A stretch of DNA of 64,000 bases, from the NCBI RefSeq assembly GCF_021533195.1, contig NZ_JAJNKB010000012.1, forward strand, positions 1 to 64,000. Reading direction: 5' to 3'. The first letter of the stretch is position 1. The number at the start of each line of letters is the position of its first letter. The position numbers were made by a program, and so were the translations under genes. This document shows positions 55,240 through 64,000 of the stretch, in pieces. The notes beneath the pieces were generated by a model. The model did no database searches and was not told the origin of the DNA. It saw nothing but the letters and a program-made list of their open reading frames with translations. This DNA comes from Portibacter marinus. GTDB taxonomy: Bacteria > Bacteroidota > Bacteroidia > Chitinophagales > Saprospiraceae.

Positions 55240-56049
55240 ATGAAAATATTGAATATAGTAATTGCAATTTTGTTGGGCTTCACCTTATCGGGAAATGCTC
55301 AGCAAGCCAAGAGTGAAGAAATTAAAGTGACGCTTTCTAAACCCGGCTCGCCAGGTGTTCTCAAAGCAAGTTCTCACAGGGGCAGCATGACCGTAGAAGC
55401 TCACAGCGGTAATGAAGTCATCGTAACACTCATTACGGATGAAGGTGATGATAATGACGGTAATTCCTGGGGTGACAGCAGAAATGGTTTAAAGAAGATT
55501 TCGGCAGGCGCCTATAATGCAGAGATTGTTGAAGAGAACAATACCATCAGAATTGAGACAGGAAGTCAGACCACCACACACTTGAAAGTCAAGGTACCTA
55601 AAAATTTCGATGTCGATCTTCATACCCATCATGATGGAGATGTTTATGTCAAAGGAATTGATGGGACTTCCGAAATTGATGCTCACCATGGACAGGTAAC
55701 GCTGGAAGATGTAGGTTCATCAGCCAATGTTAATACGCATCACGGAGAAATCAAAGCCACTTTCAGAGCCGTGGATACATCAGTTCCTATGGCGCTGACA
55801 ACTTACCATGGAGATGTAGACATTACATTACCTGCTGGAAGTGTTTTTAAAACCAAATTGAAAACGACAAAGGGTGATATATACACAGATTTTGAACTGA
55901 ATATGGACTCCCCTGTCCAAAAAGTTAATCAAAGTGGTAGTAAGACAAAGATAGAAATAGGAGGATGGAGACATGGTAATGTAGGTTCTGGTGGTCAGGA
56001 GTACATGCTAAGTACATATCATGGTGATATTCTGATTCGAAAAGGTTAA
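55240..56049 (+). CDS. DUF4097 beta-solenoid protein with His-His-Gly turns (2)
   Basis: 269 residues with a signal peptide (ending SGNAQ). It has the same DUF4097-type repeat structure as its neighbour, with 'THHDGDVYV', 'AHHGQVTL', 'THHGEIKA', 'TYHGDVDI' and 'TYHGDILI', plus 'SHRGSMTV' at the start. A tandem duplicate that has diverged; it probably works with the first copy. Last gene of the sigma operon, followed by a strong terminator at 56084-56116. Confidence 0.8.
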   Translation: MKILNIVIAILLGFTLSGNAQQAKSEEIKVTLSKPGSPGVLKASSHRGSMTVEAHSGNEVIVTLITDEGDDNDGNSWGDSRNGLKKISAGAYNAEIVEENNTIRIETGSQTTTHLKVKVPKNFDVDLHTHHDGDVYVKGIDGTSEIDAHHGQVTLEDVGSSANVNTHHGEIKATFRAVDTSVPMALTTYHGDVDITLPAGSVFKTKLKTTKGDIYTDFELNMDSPVQKVNQSGSKTKIEIGGWRHGNVGSGGQEYMLSTYHGDILIRKG

Positions 56050-56083
56050 CTCTGTTTTTGAATTGAACAGATTAGTAGTTGTG

Positions 56084-56116
56084 AGGTCTGACTTTTCCAA
56101 AGTCGGACCTTTTTTT
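56084..56116 (+). terminator. Rho-independent terminator after the sigma/DUF4097 operon
   Basis: A twelve-base stem (aggtctgacttt at 56084-56095 with aaagtcggacct at 56099-56110, one G-T pair) closes a three-base loop, followed by a run of T residues (56110-56116). The best terminator in the window. Confidence 0.85.
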
Positions 56117-56161
56117 ATTCGAACAATAAATCAGTCGAAGCAGTAAGACTTACAAAAAAAT

Positions 56162-56668
56162 ATGGGAGATATCAAACCTTTATCGAATAAAGACGCTATT
56201 AAGAAAATTCAAGATATGACAGGTGGTGGGACCATGATGATGTTTTGTTGTGATTTAGAAAATCAACCATTTCATGCCACTCCAATGTCAACTCAAAAAG
56301 TAGAAGACAATGGAATCATTTGGTTCTTTAGCGCTGCAGATAGTGAACGAAATCAGATTTTGAAGAGAGATCCGAAAACTCAGCTGCTAATCGTAGACGA
56401 TGGCTCCAGTAATTATCTAAGCCTTTATGGTAAAACCGAATTTGTAGACAATCAGGAAAAAATAGAAGAGTTGTGGTCTCCTATGGTGAAAACATGGTTT
56501 CCAGAAGGTCCAACTGATCCTAATCTCAGTTTATTAAAATTTGTGCCCCAGGAAGGATTTTATTGGGATACCAAACATGGAAAATTAGTAGCCATGGCCA
56601 AAATGCTGGCTTCGGTAGTGACAGGTAAAACCATGGATGACAGCGTGGAAGGCGAGTTAAAAGTTTAA
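56162..56668 (+). CDS. Pyridoxamine-5'-phosphate-oxidase-like general stress protein
   Basis: 168 residues forming one split-barrel FMN-binding domain of the general-stress-protein-26 type: 'GGGTMMMFCCDLENQPFHAT', 'IIWFFSAADSERNQILKRD', 'LIVDDGSSNYLSLYGKTEF' and the C-terminal 'PQEGFYWDTKHGKLVAMAK'. A flavin- or F420-type cofactor is usual; the actual reaction is unknown. Single gene framed by two strong terminators (56084-56116 and 56695-56726), so it is transcribed alone. Confidence 0.8.
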   Translation: MGDIKPLSNKDAIKKIQDMTGGGTMMMFCCDLENQPFHATPMSTQKVEDNGIIWFFSAADSERNQILKRDPKTQLLIVDDGSSNYLSLYGKTEFVDNQEKIEELWSPMVKTWFPEGPTDPNLSLLKFVPQEGFYWDTKHGKLVAMAKMLASVVTGKTMDDSVEGELKV

Positions 56669-56694
56669 ACCATTACATAAAGGACGAATTTTGA

Positions 56695-56726
56695 AGTCTG
56701 CGCAGTTTTACTGCGCGGGCTTTTTT
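56695..56726 (+). terminator. Rho-independent terminator after the stress-protein gene
   Basis: The stem agtctgcgcag (56695-56705) with ctgcgcgggct (56711-56721), GC-rich with two G-T pairs, closes a five-base loop and is followed by T residues to 56726. Confidence 0.85.
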
Positions 56727-56770
56727 CATTTACAACTGTAGTAAGACCATTAAATTATTACATTTACAAC

Positions 56771-57550
56771 ATGATTTTTTGTTTTAGAAGGATCCATGTG
56801 GTCATCATTCTGCTATCGATAACGATTTTACTTTCCTGTGATCGCAAGGAGGCCGATCATGAGCAATTGTTGGTTTTTTGTGCGGCAGTCATGAAGCCCG
56901 TAATGGAGAAAGTTGTCGATGTTTATGAATCAAAATTTGATGTTAAAATTGCAATACAATATGGTGGTTCTGGAACCCTGCTTTCTAATATTCGGGTTTC
57001 AAAACAAGGGGACCTGTACCTGGCAGCAGACGAGAGTTTTGTTGTCGATGCAGAACGATATGACCTGATAGCGAATTCAGTGCCACTTGCTCATATTTAT
57101 CCCGTCATTGTCGTAAAGAAAGGGAATCCTAAAAACGTGCATACTTTAGAAGATCTTTTAAGAAATGATGTAGATGTGGTGTTGGCCAATCCTGAAGCTG
57201 CCTCCATTGGCAGACAGACCAAACAAATTCTGGAACAGAAGGAAATGTTTTCGAAAATAGAAAAGAAAGTTGTGGCTTTCGTACCAACAGTTAGCGAAGT
57301 GGCCAACAGCATAAAACTGGGAACATCGGATGCTGGTATAGTCTGGAATGCAATGCTCAATCATTATGATGATCTTCAGGCTGTAGAAATGGCCTCGCTG
57401 CAAGAAGAATCTCAAAATGTGAGTATTGCTCTGCTTAAGCATTCTAGAAATAAGAGTGGTGCTCGTCACTTCATAGCGTTTATTTCAAATGATGCAGATG
57501 CTCTACAGATTTTTGCTGATTTAGAGTATAAAAAGACAAATGATCATTAG
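56771..57550 (+). CDS. modA: Molybdate ABC transporter substrate-binding lipoprotein
   Basis: 259 residues with a lipobox at Cys23 (ITILLSCDR). The body is a periplasmic binding protein of the ModA type: 'LLVFCAAVMKPVMEKVVDVY', 'IQYGGSGTLLSNIRVSKQGD', 'LYLAADESFV' and 'LANPEAASIGRQTKQIL'. It binds an oxyanion, most likely molybdate, possibly tungstate. Overlaps modB by 11 bases. The molybdenum hydroxylase at 39541-42158 is a probable user of the metal. Confidence 0.85.
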   Translation: MIFCFRRIHVVIILLSITILLSCDRKEADHEQLLVFCAAVMKPVMEKVVDVYESKFDVKIAIQYGGSGTLLSNIRVSKQGDLYLAADESFVVDAERYDLIANSVPLAHIYPVIVVKKGNPKNVHTLEDLLRNDVDVVLANPEAASIGRQTKQILEQKEMFSKIEKKVVAFVPTVSEVANSIKLGTSDAGIVWNAMLNHYDDLQAVEMASLQEESQNVSIALLKHSRNKSGARHFIAFISNDADALQIFADLEYKKTNDH

Positions 57551-58367
57551 CGAGTCTAAGAAATATCATCAGCATAAACCATCCCGATCAAACCTTGGGT
57601 TTTATCTGATCATGGGTGTGATCGCTTCAACCTATATTTTGCTAATTGTTGCTATGATCGTTGCTGATTTTTCATATACTTCACCAGATCATATTTTGGA
57701 GGCCATCGCCACTCCCGAAATCAGGTATGCCATCAAATTAAGTATGGTCACCAGCACGATAACAATGTTGCTGAGTTTACTGGTAGCTATTCCTCTTGGT
57801 TATATTATGGCGAGGGTTGAATTTAGATTGAAGCGAATCGTCGATGCGATAGTCGATATTCCCATTGTATTGCCACCTCTGGTTATCGGTCTCAGTCTTT
57901 TGATACTTTTTCAGACTGTTCCAGGCCAATGGATTGAAAGTCAGGTGCGTATTACCTACACCATAGGAGCAGTTATTCTAGCACAATTTATGGTGGCCTG
58001 TGCTTTTGCTGTAAGAACGATGTACGTGACATTTGACCAGATACATGAAAGGCAGGAGCAAGTGGCTTTGACCTTGGGATGTAATAGGCGGCAGGCTTTT
58101 TTTAAAGTCTTGTTACCTCAGGCAAAGAATGGTATTTTAACAGCAGCTTCGCTAGCGTGGGCAAGAGCTTTAGGTGAATTTGGTCCCATATTGATTTTTG
58201 CTGGTGCTACGAGAATGCGTACGGAGGTATTACCCACTACAGTCTTCCTTGAAATGTCTGTTGGAAATATTGAAGCAGCTGTAGCGGTATCTCTCCTCAT
58301 GATATTAGCAGGGTTTTTAGTGTTGTTTATTGTCCGTTATCTCGGTGATCGAAATGCTATCAGATGA
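57540..58367 (+). CDS. modB: Molybdate ABC transporter permease
   Basis: 275 residues with about six transmembrane segments. The permease signature 'EQVALTLGCNRRQAFFKVLL' (EAA loop) and 'ARALGEFGPILIFAGATRM' are typical of ModB/CysT. Translationally linked to modA (11-base overlap) and modC (4-base ATGA overlap at 58364-58367). Intact and of usual length or slightly longer than ModB. Confidence 0.9.
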   Translation: MIISESKKYHQHKPSRSNLGFYLIMGVIASTYILLIVAMIVADFSYTSPDHILEAIATPEIRYAIKLSMVTSTITMLLSLLVAIPLGYIMARVEFRLKRIVDAIVDIPIVLPPLVIGLSLLILFQTVPGQWIESQVRITYTIGAVILAQFMVACAFAVRTMYVTFDQIHERQEQVALTLGCNRRQAFFKVLLPQAKNGILTAASLAWARALGEFGPILIFAGATRMRTEVLPTTVFLEMSVGNIEAAVAVSLLMILAGFLVLFIVRYLGDRNAIR

Positions 58368-59008
58368 TAAAGGTCAGGGATTTACATATCAACCAGGGAG
58401 ATTTTATACTTAAACAAATCACATTTAATTTGAGCGAAGGCGAGTATGTCGTTCTTATGGGTAAGACAGGTAGTGGGAAGTCGACCATTCTAGAAGTCAT
58501 TTGTGGCCTGCGAAATATCGAACATGGAGAGATTTTTTTGGGTGACAAGGTCATCACTTCTCTTGATCCGGGTCAGCGACAAATTGGTTACGTGCCACAG
58601 GATGGTGCGCTGTTCAGCCATATGAGTGTGATGGGAAATATTGCATTTCCTCTCAAGTTGAGGAAGTGGCCAAAAGCTTCCATAAAAACCAGAGTGAATG
58701 AATTGGCAGATGAACTGGGAATATTGAATTTATTAAATCGAAGTACGACCAATCTTAGTGGAGGCGAAATACAACGTGTGGCATTAGCCAGAGCGCTGAG
58801 TTTTAAGCCTTCGGTATTGTGTCTGGATGAACCATTAAGCGCTTTAGATGATGAAACTAAAGAAGATATGATCTCCGTATTAAAGGTTTTGCAACGTAAA
58901 CATAAGGTGACCATGCTCCATGTTTCTCACTCGCGAATAGAGGCTGAGCGCCTGGCAGATCGAGTGCTTCACATGGATGAACTGTGTGGCCAGCAGAGAG
59001 AAAGGTAA
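58364..59008 (+). CDS. modC: Molybdate ABC transporter ATP-binding protein, short form
   Basis: 214 residues, a single ABC ATPase domain: Walker A GKTGSGKST (about 33-41), Q-loop 'VPQDGALFSHMSV', signature 'LSGGEIQRVALARAL' (about 133-147), Walker B 'VLCLDEPLSALD', and the H-loop His in 'LHVSHS'. The C-terminal molybdate-sensing TOBE (mop) domain of long ModC is absent, so feedback by molybdate would have to come from elsewhere. The last gene of modABC; a probable terminator follows at 59024-59052. Confidence 0.9.
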   Translation: MIKVRDLHINQGDFILKQITFNLSEGEYVVLMGKTGSGKSTILEVICGLRNIEHGEIFLGDKVITSLDPGQRQIGYVPQDGALFSHMSVMGNIAFPLKLRKWPKASIKTRVNELADELGILNLLNRSTTNLSGGEIQRVALARALSFKPSVLCLDEPLSALDDETKEDMISVLKVLQRKHKVTMLHVSHSRIEAERLADRVLHMDELCGQQRER

Positions 59009-59023
59009 AAGCCATAAATGAAA

Positions 59024-59052
59024 GTGTTTGATCATTAAACACGATCTTTTTT
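59024..59052 (+). terminator. Probable terminator of the mod operon
   Basis: A six-base stem gtgttt (59024-59029) and aaacac (59037-59042) around a seven-base loop, followed by gatc and a six-base T run. Positioned 16 bases after the modC stop. Confidence 0.55.
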
Positions 59053-59139
59053 AAATAAGAGTTGAGCCTGGATCTTGTACCTATCGTCGATAATTTTATT
59101 AAATTGAGACTATCCAAAAAGGCATTTTAAATTTGATCA

Positions 59140-62100
59140 ATGCGAACACTCGTTATTTTCTGTATTCTGTTCACCTTGTCTTTTGGACTGATCAAGGCTC
59201 AAGGCGAATCCCATACTTTTAATCGAATTACTGTCAATGAACACCTGGCGCACAGCGACATCATGGATCTGGTACAAGATCATGACGGATATCTTTGGAT
59301 TGCCACTAATAATGGATTAAACAAGTATGATGGCTACCAGATGAAGACTTTCAAATCTGATGTAGACGACAGTACTTCCATTCCTGGAAACAGAATCACT
59401 CAGCTGGAAAAGGATGAAGACGGTTTTATTTGGATTAATATAGAACATAAAGGTCTCTTTTCATTTGATCCTCACAGCATGAAGTTTCGAAAACAGAATT
59501 TGTCTGCTCTGGGTGGTCTGTACACGGATGGCCAATTAGGTACCGATTTCTATCTTTTTCAAGAGCAATTTATAGCTTTCATAGAGGGAGTGGGATTGAT
59601 CAAAATACCGGTGGATGAAGGTGAATTTGCAGGAGGTCTTCAGCTCTTGTCTAAAAGCAAATCAAGCCGTGCCAGACTATCATCATTTATGCTCAGCGAG
59701 CAAGGCTTGTTATGCCTTTTGAGCGATGGAACCATTGAATTATTAGATCATCAGGGTGTCATTTCGCAGGTACTTTTGCCTGTTGGCCATACCACAAATA
59801 TTCAAAAGATTTATTACAAAGACGATCGGTTATATACCTTATCAAGCGATGAAGTAGTGATCTTTAATTGGAGATTAGGTCAATGGAACTATGAGAAAAA
59901 GCATGACCTGAACTTGGAAGAAGAGGTGCGATTTCGAGACTTGTTGGTAGATATTAACAACGAGATTTGGTTTTCTAATTTAAACCATGTTTATAAGATT
60001 GAAACTTCGAGTGGAAAAGTAATCGATATAGGGATAGAGCATTGTTCATTTCTCTTTCAGGATCGTTTTGGAGTCCTATGGCTACCCACTGTAGGTTATG
60101 GGATATATTTTACAAGTCTCATCAAAAAGCAGTTCAAAAAGATCATCAATGAGGAAGATCCAGATCGGATAGTATCTTCAATTTACGTTGATCATCGTGG
60201 CAGAAAATGGATAGGTTACAGGGATGGTTTGACCATTTTTAGCACTGATGCTGATGCTGATGGTGATCATATCCCAATGCAACATTTTTTTCTGGGTCAG
60301 TATATTTCATTTATCAAAGAGGGACCAGATCACACCTTATGGATTGGCGTCAAGCACCGGGGTTTATTCAAAGTACGAGAAAACCGGGGTCAATTGTCAT
60401 TTTACAATATCAGGAGCGAGGTCAATGGAGATCTTTCATCATTTGACAACCTGATGAGAATGACCATTGACAGCAGCCACAGATTATGGGTGTCTACCTT
60501 TGTGGAAGGCCTGTTTATTTTTGACTTGGAAGCCAATACAGTAGAAAGATTGAACAGTAAAGAGGGTCAACCTAATGGATTGGTGAGCAGCAATCTTACA
60601 GATGTTTATTACGATCAGTTAGCTCATAAGATCTGGGTCGGTTCCAGAGATGCTGGCCTGCAAGCCATAACTAGTACTGAGGATCATGAGTATCATGTTG
60701 ACTCGTATCAATATGATCCATCAGATTTTAATAGTATCAGCAGTAATCATACATGGCAGATTGTAAGAACGGAAGATTCCATTCTTTGGGTTGCAACTTT
60801 AGGAGGAGGGATGAACAGGGTCATCGAAAATGATGTATCTGGTGATTTGAGATTTCGTCGGTATACCACAACTGATGGGCTGATCGACAATGATGTCGAG
60901 GGTGTACTGGAAGACGAATGTGGTAATCTATGGCTAAGTGGGGTAGGGATTACAAAAGTCTTGGTTCAAGAGGAAACTTTTGAGCACTTTGACTATGAAG
61001 ACGGTTTGCAAAGCAATTCTTTTAAAGTAGGAGCTAGTTTCAAAGATAGAGAAAACAGACTTTATTTCGGGGGTATCAATGGCGTAAATTACTTCTTACC
61101 ACAAGACATCACGTATGATACCATCGTGCCGGAAGTGGTCATTTCACAGGTAAAAATAAACGATGGTAAAAATGAATATATACTAACTCCCTCTCAGGGC
61201 ATTGAAACCTTCGTCCTCCCTGCTGATGATAATAACATCACCTTTAGTTTTGTAGGATTGCAATTCAATGCACCTACCAATAATCAATATCAGTTCAGAC
61301 TATCTGGACATGATGAAGGCTGGTCACATGTGAAATACCCGAATCTGCAAGCCAATTATCTGAATGTTCCTCCCGGAAATTATCAATTTCAAGTGAAAGC
61401 ATCAAACAGTGATGCGAGGTGGTCTCCCGAAATCGCGAGTATTGAGATCTTGATCAAAAAACCATGGTACGTCACCATTTGGGCTTATTTGTGTTACACC
61501 TTGCTGATGCTTTTGGGACTATTTCTCTTTAAGAAGTTTACAGAGAAGCAATTTCGTTTGCAGAATGAACTTCTATTGGCTGAAAAAGAACATGAACTTG
61601 ACCGTTCTAAATTGTCGTTTTTCACTAAAATATCGCATGAATTAAGAACACCATTGACCCTGATTAAAGGGCCGCTAGAAGAAATTTTACTATTACCCAA
61701 GCTTAGTCATAAGGCAAAAAATAAGCTTGATCTAATGCAAAAAAGTACCAATAGGCTGCTGAATTTAACCAATCAACTACTGGATTTTCGCAAGATGGAG
61801 ACCGGTAACATGAAGTTGAATGCATCGCGACAGAACATTGTGAAATTTTCGCAGGAATTGTTTTTGCTTTTCTCGCAAAGCGCTCATAAAAAAGATATTA
61901 ATTACCAATTCTGTTCTAATGTGAAGTATTCAGAACTTTATTTCGATGCGCCCAAACTTGAAATCATTTTGATGAATTTGCTGATGAATGCTTACAAGTA
62001 CACCCCTAAAAACGGAAAGATTGTCTTTAAAATCAATGAGGTAGGTCATATGCACGAGAATGCCGTCTGGACTGAAAAAAAGTTGGTCGAGAACTATGTG

Positions 62101-63261
62101 GAAATTAGAATTTTAGATAATGGTCGGGGAATGAAAGTGCAAGAAATAGCCAAAGTATTTAATCCTTACTATCAAGTTAAGAATGTCTCTGCCAGTGATA
62201 CACTGGGAACAGGCTTAGGGTTGTCTCTGGTCAAGGGTATGGTGGAACTACACAGTGGTGAAATCAACATCGAGAGCGCTGAAAATCAAGGTACTGAATG
62301 CATTGTGAGATTACCTCAAGGTCGAGAGCATTTGAAAGCAGAAGAAGTCCTAGAAATAAACCATCCATCACCTTCTTGTTTTTCACATGAAATCGATGAA
62401 GTATATGTGACGACAGCAGAATCGAGTGATGCCTATATCAACGGTTTACTGAATAAGGAGAAACAGTATAAAGTGTTGATTGTGGAAGATAACCCAGAAA
62501 TCAACAGCTACATTAAAAGTGTTCTGGAGAAGGAATTTCATGCAGAATGTGCCTATGATGGTAAGGAAGGATTCGAAATGGCTCTTGAATTTGAACCTGA
62601 TTTAATATTGAGTGATGTGATGATGCCCGTACTTGACGGAATCGCCTTATGCGAAAAGATTAAAAGTGATGAAGCTACAGCCCATATTCCAGTGATTTTG
62701 CTCACGGCACGTACTTCTATCGTCTATCAGCTCAATGGACTAGAAAAAGGAGCGGAAGACTACATCAGTAAACCTTTCAGTGCAAATATTTTGCAAATGA
62801 AAATCAGGGCGATTTTGAAAAACCGAGAACTTCAACGCGAATTTTATCGACGCCAAATGCATCTTTTACCCATAGAAAAAAACAGTCTGAATGAAGATGA
62901 ATTATTAGTATGCGAAGCGATCGCGCACATTGAGAAAAATATAAATAATAGTGATCTGGACGTTGAGTCATTGAGTGAAAAACTTTGCCAAAGTCGTTCT
63001 AATCTGTATCGCAAAGTTAAATTGGTTACTGGAAAGTCACTGGTGGAATTAATAAGAGATGTCAGATTAAGATATGCAGCTTCACTTCTCAGGGAAAGAA
63101 AATTGACGGTGACAGAAATTGCATACCAGTCAGGGTTTAGCAGCATTAAATATTTTAGGAAGTGCTTTAAGAAGCAATATGAAGTTAATCCCTCTGAGTT
63201 TCACTTAATCGATCATGTCCACCGTGAACACCTCGTCAAAACACAAGTAAAATACAACTGA
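59140..63261 (+). CDS. Hybrid two-component system sensor/regulator (HTCS) of a polysaccharide-type locus
   Basis: 1373 residues combining sensor and regulator. Signal peptide (1-20), two-component propeller repeats in the periplasm (about 30-680, 'LVQDHDGYLWIATNNGLNKY', 'LEDECGNLWLSGVGI'), Y_Y_Y domain (about 700-770), one transmembrane helix (about 780-800). Then a histidine kinase with H833 in ISHELRTPL, an HATPase domain with 'DNGRGMK' and 'GTGLGLSLVKGM', a receiver with phosphoacceptor D1159 in LSDVMMP, and an AraC-type HTH at the C-terminus ('LTVTEIAYQSGFSSIKYF'). Periplasmic ligand is usually an oligosaccharide; the SusC gene 217 bases downstream is the likely target. TAAATTTG at 59128-59135, a Bacteroidota -7-like box with TTG 21 bases upstream, lies very close to the ATG. 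Confidence 0.95.
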   Translation: MRTLVIFCILFTLSFGLIKAQGESHTFNRITVNEHLAHSDIMDLVQDHDGYLWIATNNGLNKYDGYQMKTFKSDVDDSTSIPGNRITQLEKDEDGFIWINIEHKGLFSFDPHSMKFRKQNLSALGGLYTDGQLGTDFYLFQEQFIAFIEGVGLIKIPVDEGEFAGGLQLLSKSKSSRARLSSFMLSEQGLLCLLSDGTIELLDHQGVISQVLLPVGHTTNIQKIYYKDDRLYTLSSDEVVIFNWRLGQWNYEKKHDLNLEEEVRFRDLLVDINNEIWFSNLNHVYKIETSSGKVIDIGIEHCSFLFQDRFGVLWLPTVGYGIYFTSLIKKQFKKIINEEDPDRIVSSIYVDHRGRKWIGYRDGLTIFSTDADADGDHIPMQHFFLGQYISFIKEGPDHTLWIGVKHRGLFKVRENRGQLSFYNIRSEVNGDLSSFDNLMRMTIDSSHRLWVSTFVEGLFIFDLEANTVERLNSKEGQPNGLVSSNLTDVYYDQLAHKIWVGSRDAGLQAITSTEDHEYHVDSYQYDPSDFNSISSNHTWQIVRTEDSILWVATLGGGMNRVIENDVSGDLRFRRYTTTDGLIDNDVEGVLEDECGNLWLSGVGITKVLVQEETFEHFDYEDGLQSNSFKVGASFKDRENRLYFGGINGVNYFLPQDITYDTIVPEVVISQVKINDGKNEYILTPSQGIETFVLPADDNNITFSFVGLQFNAPTNNQYQFRLSGHDEGWSHVKYPNLQANYLNVPPGNYQFQVKASNSDARWSPEIASIEILIKKPWYVTIWAYLCYTLLMLLGLFLFKKFTEKQFRLQNELLLAEKEHELDRSKLSFFTKISHELRTPLTLIKGPLEEILLLPKLSHKAKNKLDLMQKSTNRLLNLTNQLLDFRKMETGNMKLNASRQNIVKFSQELFLLFSQSAHKKDINYQFCSNVKYSELYFDAPKLEIILMNLLMNAYKYTPKNGKIVFKINEVGHMHENAVWTEKKLVENYVEIRILDNGRGMKVQEIAKVFNPYYQVKNVSASDTLGTGLGLSLVKGMVELHSGEINIESAENQGTECIVRLPQGREHLKAEEVLEINHPSPSCFSHEIDEVYVTTAESSDAYINGLLNKEKQYKVLIVEDNPEINSYIKSVLEKEFHAECAYDGKEGFEMALEFEPDLILSDVMMPVLDGIALCEKIKSDEATAHIPVILLTARTSIVYQLNGLEKGAEDYISKPFSANILQMKIRAILKNRELQREFYRRQMHLLPIEKNSLNEDELLVCEAIAHIEKNINNSDLDVESLSEKLCQSRSNLYRKVKLVTGKSLVELIRDVRLRYAASLLRERKLTVTEIAYQSGFSSIKYFRKCFKKQYEVNPSEFHLIDHVHREHLVKTQVKYN

Positions 63262-63478
63262 TTTTGCGAATCCTTTGAAAAGAAGTAAGATGTATCGCAT
63301 GGCATTGCATGAAAAAAATTAATTACTGAACATCCATCTCTTATGACTATAAAAGTCTGAATTCAGGGCATTTGAACAATATGTACCCCTGATTTGATCG
63401 ATTTGTTCCCCTGTATAATGGACAGTTATTTTCAACTTTAAATCTGAGATAACTTTCAATTCTTTAAAAATTAACAGT

Positions 63479-64000
63479 ATGGTAAAAAGATCAAATTTTG
63501 GTTCACCACTTCTGCTATTAGTGCTGCTGATATTCACTACTCAATTGTCATCGCAGATCGTAGTGGAAGGAAGTGTTTCAGACGCTAATGGAATTCCGCT
63601 AATCGGGGTTGCCATTTCAGAGCAAGGCACAAATAATGGTACGATATCCGACATCGACGGAAACTATACCATTGAAGTTAGCGAAGACGCTATTTTACAG
63701 TATTCGTATTTAGGGTATTTTACGCGTGAAGTTGCAGTCAATGAGACTACAGATTACAATATTACATTGCGTGAGGAAGCTGCTCAACTGGATGAAGTGG
63801 TTGTGGTCGGCTATGGAACCGAACAGAAATCTAATTTGACGGGGTCAGTTGCCAGTATTAAAAACGAAGAGCTGACCATGGTTCCAACAGCAAGTACTAC
63901 AGGACTCCTTGCGGGAAGAACGCCTGGTGTTATTACAAAACAGAATTCAGGTTTACCCGGCAGTGACGATACTTCCATTAGAATAAGAGGATTTGCAGGA
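63479..64000 (+). CDS. SusC/RagA family TonB-dependent receptor (5' part, cut by the window end)
   Basis: ATG 63479; the frame runs open to the last base, 174 residues. A signal peptide (about 1-26, ending TTQLSSQ) is followed by the carboxypeptidase-regulatory-like domain (about 28-105, 'SVSDANGIPLIGVAISEQGT', 'DGNYTIEVSEDAILQYSYLG'), then the linker 'LDEVVVVGYGTEQKSNLTGS' and the start of the plug domain ('LLAGRTPGVITKQNSG', 'IRIRGFAG'). These receptors import oligosaccharides or other large nutrients with a SusD lipoprotein, which would be expected next beyond the window. It follows the HTCS gene that probably controls it. Confidence 0.95.
   Translation, partial: MVKRSNFGSPLLLLVLLIFTTQLSSQIVVEGSVSDANGIPLIGVAISEQGTNNGTISDIDGNYTIEVSEDAILQYSYLGYFTREVAVNETTDYNITLREEAAQLDEVVVVGYGTEQKSNLTGSVASIKNEELTMVPTASTTGLLAGRTPGVITKQNSGLPGSDDTSIRIRGFAG

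Overview
The window is from a Bacteroidota chromosome, most likely a marine Cytophagia/Saprospiria-type or flavobacterial lineage. The evidence is: type IX secretion (T9SS) C-terminal sorting domains, a SusC/RagA TonB-linked receptor directly downstream of a hybrid two-component system, five DUF6090 paralogues, a DUF6787 protein, tricorn-like S41 peptidases, low GC, TTG/GTG starts and weak Shine-Dalgarno signals. I see no rRNA, tRNA, CRISPR array, phage genes or transposase. Genus cannot be decided by eye.
Layout. 0-8 kb: a large repeat-rich T9SS cargo protein that appears to lack its 5' end, an integral-membrane M48 metalloprotease, and an overlapping pair on the minus strand (outer-membrane barrel plus IPT/TIG lipoprotein). 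8-25 kb: an accessory region of mostly single, plus-strand genes with long, poorly coding gaps. It holds five DUF6090 membrane proteins, three orphan copies of their first codons, a TauE/SafE permease, a VOC protein, a secreted phosphatidylserine-decarboxylase homologue, an ECF sigma factor with a membrane partner, a lipoprotein flavin oxidase, a lipoprotein RidA, peptide deformylase, and decayed genes (serine hydrolase, DUF819 transporter with one in-frame TAG, a truncated membrane protein, loose coding tails).
25-39 kb: better conserved genes. These are a tricorn-like protease, PriA, a DUF6787 protein, a T9SS-exported PQQ-type sugar dehydrogenase, TruA, a PadR regulator with its membrane partner, and an enoyl-CoA isomerase/2,4-dienoyl-CoA reductase pair suited to unsaturated fatty acid oxidation.
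39-52 kb: an operon for a periplasmic molybdenum hydroxylase (dihaem cytochrome, 2Fe-2S subunit, Tat-exported molybdopterin subunit), a GH16 beta-glucanase lipoprotein, YwbE, a cupin, a short T9SS protein with no cargo domain, an SDR enzyme, and a second tricorn-like protease in tandem with a DPP-IV-type S9 peptidase.
52-64 kb: an ECF sigma/anti-sigma operon with two DUF4097 proteins rich in His-His-Gly-Asp turns, a flavin-binding stress protein, a modABC molybdate importer (a likely cofactor supply for the 39.5-42.2 kb enzyme), and a 1373-residue hybrid sensor followed by the first 522 bases of a SusC gene, which marks the start of a polysaccharide-utilisation-type locus cut by the window end.
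Most notable: DUF6090 genes with a constant head, a variable tail and leftover orphan heads, and an envelope-anchored flavin oxidase close to an envelope-anchored RidA. Neither has been tested here by database search.
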